A stretch of DNA of 64,000 nt from Clostridiales bacterium (GTDB taxonomy: Bacteria; Bacillota; Clostridia; Oscillospirales; Oscillospiraceae), in contig CABIXV010000006.1 in NCBI GenBank assembly GCA_902362775.1, positions 4,008 through 68,007 on the forward strand. Direction: 5' to 3'. This document shows positions 60,142-64,000 of this stretch, piece after piece. Position numbers and translations under genes: made by a program. The notes beneath the pieces were generated by a model. That model was not told where the DNA came from. It was given only the letters and a program-made list of their open reading frames with translations, and made no database searches. Within the stretch, counting starts at the first letter, position 1. Every line of letters begins with the position of its first letter.

Positions 60142-60882
60142 TTGGAACATCTCATCGAACTGAAGGACATATATAAGATCTATCCGATGGGGGAGGAGAC
60201 AGTCCATGCCCTGGATGGGGTGAACATCACCATCGACCAGGGGGAGTTCGTGGCCATTGTAGGCTCCTCCGGTTCAGGCAAGTCCACAGCTATGAACATT
60301 ATCGGCTGCCTGGACGTGCCCACCTCCGGCACCTACCATCTGGGGGGTGTGGATGTGTCCACCATGGAGGACGACCAGCAGGCGGACATTCGCAACAAGA
60401 TGCTGGGTTTTATCTTCCAGCAGTACAACCTGATCCCCAAGCTGTCTGTGCTGGAAAATGTGGAGCTTCCCCTGCTCTACGCCGGCGTGCCCGCCGACCA
60501 GCGTCGGGAGCGGGCCATCCGCTCTCTGGAGCGGGTGGGACTGGCGGACAAGAAAAAGAATCTGCCCAGCCAGCTCTCCGGCGGCCAGCAGCAGCGGGTG
60601 TCCATCGCCCGTGCCCTGGCCGGGGACCCCTCGGTCATCCTGGCTGACGAGCCCACTGGAGCCCTGGACTCCAAAACAGGCCGGGAGGTACTGGGCTTTT
60701 TGAAAAAGCTCAATCGGGAGGGGGACACGGTGGTCCTCATCACCCACGATAACTCCATCGCCGTCAAGGCGGACCGCATCATCCGCCTTCAGGACGGCAA
60801 GGTCATCTATGACGGGGACGCCCACGATCCACGGGCTGTGGTCCAGCCCGACGCGGCGGACGAGGAGGTGGAGGCGGTATGA
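60142..60882 (+). CDS. MacB-type ABC transporter ATP-binding protein
   Basis: 246 aa from TTG 60142, 9 nt after GGAGG. Walker A is [10 protein letters not shown]-loop [12 protein letters not shown], signature LSGGQQQR, Walker B ILADEPTG and the H-loop ITHD. The LolD/MacB subfamily of ABC ATPases. Five bp after the adaptor, and it overlaps the permease by 4 bp (ATGA), so the three are made together. Confidence 0.95.
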   Translation: MEHLIELKDIYKIYPMGEETVHALDGVNITIDQGEFVAIVGSSGSGKSTAMNIIGCLDVPTSGTYHLGGVDVSTMEDDQQADIRNKMLGFIFQQYNLIPKLSVLENVELPLLYAGVPADQRRERAIRSLERVGLADKKKNLPSQLSGGQQQRVSIARALAGDPSVILADEPTGALDSKTGREVLGFLKKLNREGDTVVLITHDNSIAVKADRIIRLQDGKVIYDGDAHDPRAVVQPDAADEEVEAV

Positions 60883-62120
60883 ACTATGGACAGTCCTTCC
60901 GCCTGGCCATCAAGGCCCTGGCCACCAGCAAGATGCGCTCCCTGCTCACCATGCTGGGCATCATCATCGGCGTGGCCGCCGTCATCATTATCCTGGCCCT
61001 GGGCAACGGCCTGACCGGCATGGTGCAGCAGCAGGTGGATAAGCTGGGGGTCAACATGATGATGACCTATGTCTGGGGACGAGGGGATGGGTCCACCTCT
61101 ACCCTGGACCCCCAGGACATGTATGATCTGGTGGAGGAAAACCCGGACGTGCTCTCCGGTGTTTCCCCCTATGTGAACGCCCAGGCCACCGTCCGCAAGG
61201 GGGACGAAAAATTTGACAAGACCTCTCTCTACGGAGTCAGCGAGGTCATGTTCAACAACAGTACCAAGGGCACCATCGACGGCGGGGAGAAGCTGGGCCA
61301 GGGACGGTTCCTCTCCTGGCTGGACGTGGAGCGGCGAAGCCAGGTGTGTGTCATTGGAAGCTATCTGGCGGAAAACGCCTTTGGGGGCGACGCCCTGGGC
61401 CAGACTCTGACCATCAACGGTCAGGCTTACACTGTCATCGGCGTGCTGGAGCAAATCCGGGAGAACATGGAGGAGGGCGGCCCTGACGACCAGGTGTACA
61501 TCCCCTATGAGAACGCCCTGGAGATGCTGGGCACCCGGAACGTGACCTTGTATATGTTCACCAGCACTTCCGGCGAAACAGCGGCCGCCGCGCGAATGGT
61601 CATCGACAGTATGCTGCTGGAGTATTTTGACGGGGATTATGACGCCTTCTACACCCAGACCATGGCGGAGCAGGCCGAAATGATCAACCTGATGATGGGG
61701 GTGGCCATGGGGGTACTGGTGGCCATCGCCGCCATCTCCCTGTTAGTAGGGGGCATCGGCATCATGAACATCATGCTGGTATCCGTCACCGAGCGCACCC
61801 GTGAAATCGGCATTCGGAAATCTCTGGGCGCCAAACGGCGGGACATCCGCCGCCAGTTCGTCATCGAGGCCGGGACCACCTCCGCCATTGGCGGGCTGCT
61901 GGGCATCGGCCTGGGCTGTCTGCTGGCGATGGGACTGGGGGCATTGTTCGGTGGGATGCTGTCCGCCCAGATGGGCGGCGCCGTCTTTAACGCCACTCCT
62001 ACTCTGGGCGCTATTGCCATCAGCTTCGGGGTGTCTGTGGGCATCGGTGTCCTGTTCGGCTATCTGCCCGCCAACAAGGCGGCCAAGCTGAATCCTATTG
62101 ACGCGCTGCGATATGACTGA
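60879..62120 (+). CDS. MacB/FtsX-type ABC transporter permease
   Basis: 413 aa. First membrane helix about residues 20-42 (LLTMLGIIIGVAAVIIILALGNG), a large extracellular domain (about 43-280) and three C-terminal helices in the FtsX domain (VLVAIAAISLLVGGIGIMNIMLVSVTERTREIGIRKSLGAKRRDI in part). This is the four-helix layout of MacB, LolCE and antimicrobial-peptide/lipoprotein exporters. Final gene of the adaptor-ATPase-permease operon. Confidence 0.94.
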   Translation: MNYGQSFRLAIKALATSKMRSLLTMLGIIIGVAAVIIILALGNGLTGMVQQQVDKLGVNMMMTYVWGRGDGSTSTLDPQDMYDLVEENPDVLSGVSPYVNAQATVRKGDEKFDKTSLYGVSEVMFNNSTKGTIDGGEKLGQGRFLSWLDVERRSQVCVIGSYLAENAFGGDALGQTLTINGQAYTVIGVLEQIRENMEEGGPDDQVYIPYENALEMLGTRNVTLYMFTSTSGETAAAARMVIDSMLLEYFDGDYDAFYTQTMAEQAEMINLMMGVAMGVLVAIAAISLLVGGIGIMNIMLVSVTERTREIGIRKSLGAKRRDIRRQFVIEAGTTSAIGGLLGIGLGCLLAMGLGALFGGMLSAQMGGAVFNATPTLGAIAISFGVSVGIGVLFGYLPANKAAKLNPIDALRYD

Positions 62121-62231
62121 TAAATTAGAGACAGAAGAAGCGCGGCGGTCCCTTTCTAACGGTCGTTTTTTCCTTAGGGCCCCGTTGGACGCTCAATCTT
62201 CTGACCTCTGATGAAAAAAGGAGCCATTAAA

Positions 62232-64000
62232 ATGAGAAAAAAATTCACATCCGCCCTGTTGACCGCCTGTCTGGTGCTGGGCTTGGCTCTCCCCGCTCGC
62301 GCGGCAAGCCAGCCCCAGCAGGAGGAGGCCATCCAGGTGGTCAACGCCCTAGGCATCATGGTGGGGGACACCAATGGCAACATGAATTTGTCCAGCCGGG
62401 TCACCCGTGCGGAGTTTATCACCATGGCTGTCAAAGCCACGCCCGGCGGGGAGCAAATTGGTCAGGCCGCCACCTCCCCCTACCCCGATGTCCCACGGAG
62501 CCACTGGGCCTCCGGCTATGTGGAGGCGGGAGTGGCCGCTGGACTGGTATCCGGCTACACAGACGGTACTTTCCGCCCCAACCGGGAGATCAGTCTGGCC
62601 GAGGGCGTGACCATTGCCCTGCAGCTTCTGGGTTATGGCCCCAGTGATTTCTCAGGCGCCTACCCCACCGGACAGCTTGCCATGTATCACAGTCTAAAGC
62701 TGGACCAGGGTGTGACCGCTGCCGGGCCCTCTACCCTTCTGACCCGGCAGGATGCCATGTACCTGTTCTATAACCTGATGACCGCCAACACCAAGGAGGG
62801 GCGTCCCTACCTGGAGAGTCTCGGCTATTCCCTCAACGCCGCTGGTGAAATCGACCTGGTGGCCTTGATCAGCGGACAGATGGAGGGCCCGGTGGTCGCA
62901 CAGGGGAACTGGCAGTCCTCCCTCTCCTTTGACCCGGCCCAGGCCAAGGTTTACCGCAACGGCGGCGTGTCCACGCTGTCTGCCATTCAGAACTACGACG
63001 TGGTCTATTGGAACCGGGCCATGCGCACCCTGTGGGCTTACTCCGACAAGGTAACAGGCACGATCCAGGCCCTGGAGCCCAGCGCCTCTAACCCTACCTC
63101 TGTCACGGTATCTGGAAGGACCTGCACCATTGAAACCTCCTCTGCCGCCTATTCCCTTTCCACACTGGGAGAATATGCCCTGGGCGACACAGTGACCCTG
63201 CTGTTGGGACGCGAGGGGGGTGTAGCCGCTGTGATAGGGGCCCTATCCGCCGATGAGAGCCAGCAGGTGGGCGTGGTCACCTCAGTGTCCAATTCCTCTT
63301 ACCCCGATGGTAAGGGCGGCACCTATCAGGCCAAAACTGTGACGCTGTTGTCCACGGATGGCCAGACCTACCGCTATCAGACCACCAGCTCTGTCAAAGA
63401 GGGAGCCCTGGTCCGAGCCGCGGTGGATGACCAGGGTAAGGTGACCCTGAAGGGCCTGACCAGCGCCTCTCTCACCGGCAAGGTGAACGCCGCCGGCACC
63501 AAGCTGGGCAGCCACCCCTTTGCGGAGGGTGCAGAGATTCTGGATGTCAGCGATGGGCAGGGCGCGCGGATCTATCCCAGCCGTCTGGCCGGACTGGAAC
63601 TGACCGACAGCATGGTCAAGTACCACTCCCTAAACGGCTCCGGTGAAATCGAGACACTGGTACTCAACGATGTGACCGGCGACGCTTACCGGTACGGCAT
63701 CCTCACCCGCATGGAGAGTATGTCTGCCGGGGAATTTTCCTCCTATTACAGCTACGAGCTGGATGTAGGAGGACAGCAGATCTCCCTTCCCCAGAGCACG
63801 ACCCGCTACCCTGTGGAGCGGGGGCCGATCCGCATTAAGGGCGACCCTGCCCATCCTGACGGGCTCTACTCCCTGACACTCGCCGGCAAGGGCGAGGCCA
63901 GCGGGGGCCAGTTCCTGTCCGGTTCCAAGGGATATACCCTCTCCGACAATCTGATGGTCTACGAGTACCAGGACGGGGCGTACTATTTGTCCACCCTGGC
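62232..64000 (+). CDS. S-layer homology (SLH) domain protein, partial (3' end outside window)
   Basis: At least 589 codons, open to the end of the window. Signal peptide at residues 1-26 (RKKFTSALLTACLVLGLALPARAAS, cut after ARA). SLH repeats follow: QVVNALGIMVGDTNGNMNLSSRVTRAEFITMAVKA (33-67, in part), YPDVPRSHWASGYVEAGVAAGLVSGYTDGTFRPNREISLAEG (78-119, in part) and a third, degenerate, about 135-180. They anchor proteins to pyruvylated wall polymers. The rest is Ser/Thr/Gly-rich beta-repeat sequence without a catalytic motif seen so far. RBS AAAGGAG at 62217-62222. 111 bp after the MacB permease, with no clear terminator between. Confidence 0.88.
   Translation, partial: MRKKFTSALLTACLVLGLALPARAASQPQQEEAIQVVNALGIMVGDTNGNMNLSSRVTRAEFITMAVKATPGGEQIGQAATSPYPDVPRSHWASGYVEAGVAAGLVSGYTDGTFRPNREISLAEGVTIALQLLGYGPSDFSGAYPTGQLAMYHSLKLDQGVTAAGPSTLLTRQDAMYLFYNLMTANTKEGRPYLESLGYSLNAAGEIDLVALISGQMEGPVVAQGNWQSSLSFDPAQAKVYRNGGVSTLSAIQNYDVVYWNRAMRTLWAYSDKVTGTIQALEPSASNPTSVTVSGRTCTIETSSAAYSLSTLGEYALGDTVTLLLGREGGVAAVIGALSADESQQVGVVTSVSNSSYPDGKGGTYQAKTVTLLSTDGQTYRYQTTSSVKEGALVRAAVDDQGKVTLKGLTSASLTGKVNAAGTKLGSHPFAEGAEILDVSDGQGARIYPSRLAGLELTDSMVKYHSLNGSGEIETLVLNDVTGDAYRYGILTRMESMSAGEFSSYYSYELDVGGQQISLPQSTTRYPVERGPIRIKGDPAHPDGLYSLTLAGKGEASGGQFLSGSKGYTLSDNLMVYEYQDGAYYLSTL

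Noticed and set aside
1..64000. CRISPR arrays, tRNA or rRNA genes
   Set aside because: No regularly spaced repeats, no tRNA-like cloverleaf with GGTTCGA/CCA and no rRNA segments were seen in the intergenic stretches.

Overview
This window is a GC-rich, gene-dense stretch of a Firmicute chromosome. Several features point to a spore-forming, strictly fermentative Clostridia member, probably a gut Oscillospiraceae of the Flavonifractor/Lawsonibacter/Oscillibacter kind: strong AGGAGG ribosome binding sites, frequent TTG/GTG starts, the sporulation genes yabP/yabQ, an [FeFe] hydrogenase, a phosphate acyltransferase, a FeoA-FeoB fusion, c-di-AMP phosphodiesterase GdpP and an S-layer-homology protein. 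The taxon is inferred from gene content only; there is no rRNA gene, tRNA gene, CRISPR array or recognisable insertion sequence in the window.

Layout. (1) 1-3163: a + strand catabolic operon, dhaL-dhaK-lsrF-like-VOC protein, closed by a 21-bp perfect hairpin. (2) 3388-8841 (-): an EF-G paralogue, then an operon dusB, P-loop kinase, ECF sigma factor, anti-sigma factor. (3) 8983-12680: DUF815 ATPase (+), then acetyltransferase, UcpA-type SDR and ilvE (-). (4) 12921-20902 (+): housekeeping run gdpP, rplI, dnaB, tilS, hpt, ftsH. (5) 21004-25408: a LysR regulator divergent from a symporter / aminotransferase / RraA-fold aldolase operon. (6) 25634-30407 (-): birA, hpf, amidohydrolase, S1 protein, divIC, yabQ, yabP. 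(7) 30573-44861 (+): HAD phosphatase, beta-CASP nuclease, DUF975, lexA, ylmH, two small conserved proteins, DegV, AI-2E-family protein, HtrA protease, DEAD-box helicase, PspC, GNAT and glutamate dehydrogenase. (8) 45083-46269: an AT-rich pocket holding only three small XRE-type regulators, likely acquired. (9) 46270-54475: an unknown protein, a hydrogenase with a NuoF/GltD-like partner, a phosphate acyltransferase, and a second LysR/aminotransferase pair. (10) 54656-64000 (+): FeoAB, HAD phosphatase, a small ribbon-helix-helix protein, a MacAB-like efflux operon and an S-layer-homology protein that runs off the end.

How the parts fit. Amino-acid and ketose catabolism are prominent (glutamate dehydrogenase, three aminotransferases, an amino/dicarboxylic acid symporter, an RraA-fold aldolase, DhaKL with an LsrF-like enzyme). 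Reducing equivalents could be released as H2 by the hydrogenase, and energy conserved through an acyl-phosphate made by the phosphotransbutyrylase/acetylase. The most interesting leads are the DhaK/DhaL/LsrF/VOC module, which mirrors the kinase-isomerase-thiolase logic of AI-2 catabolism; the LysR/symporter/aminotransferase/aldolase operon; back-to-back promoters sharing one -35 element at 8901-8952; an XRE regulator whose natural start codon appears to be ATA; and yabQ running 200 bp into divIC.
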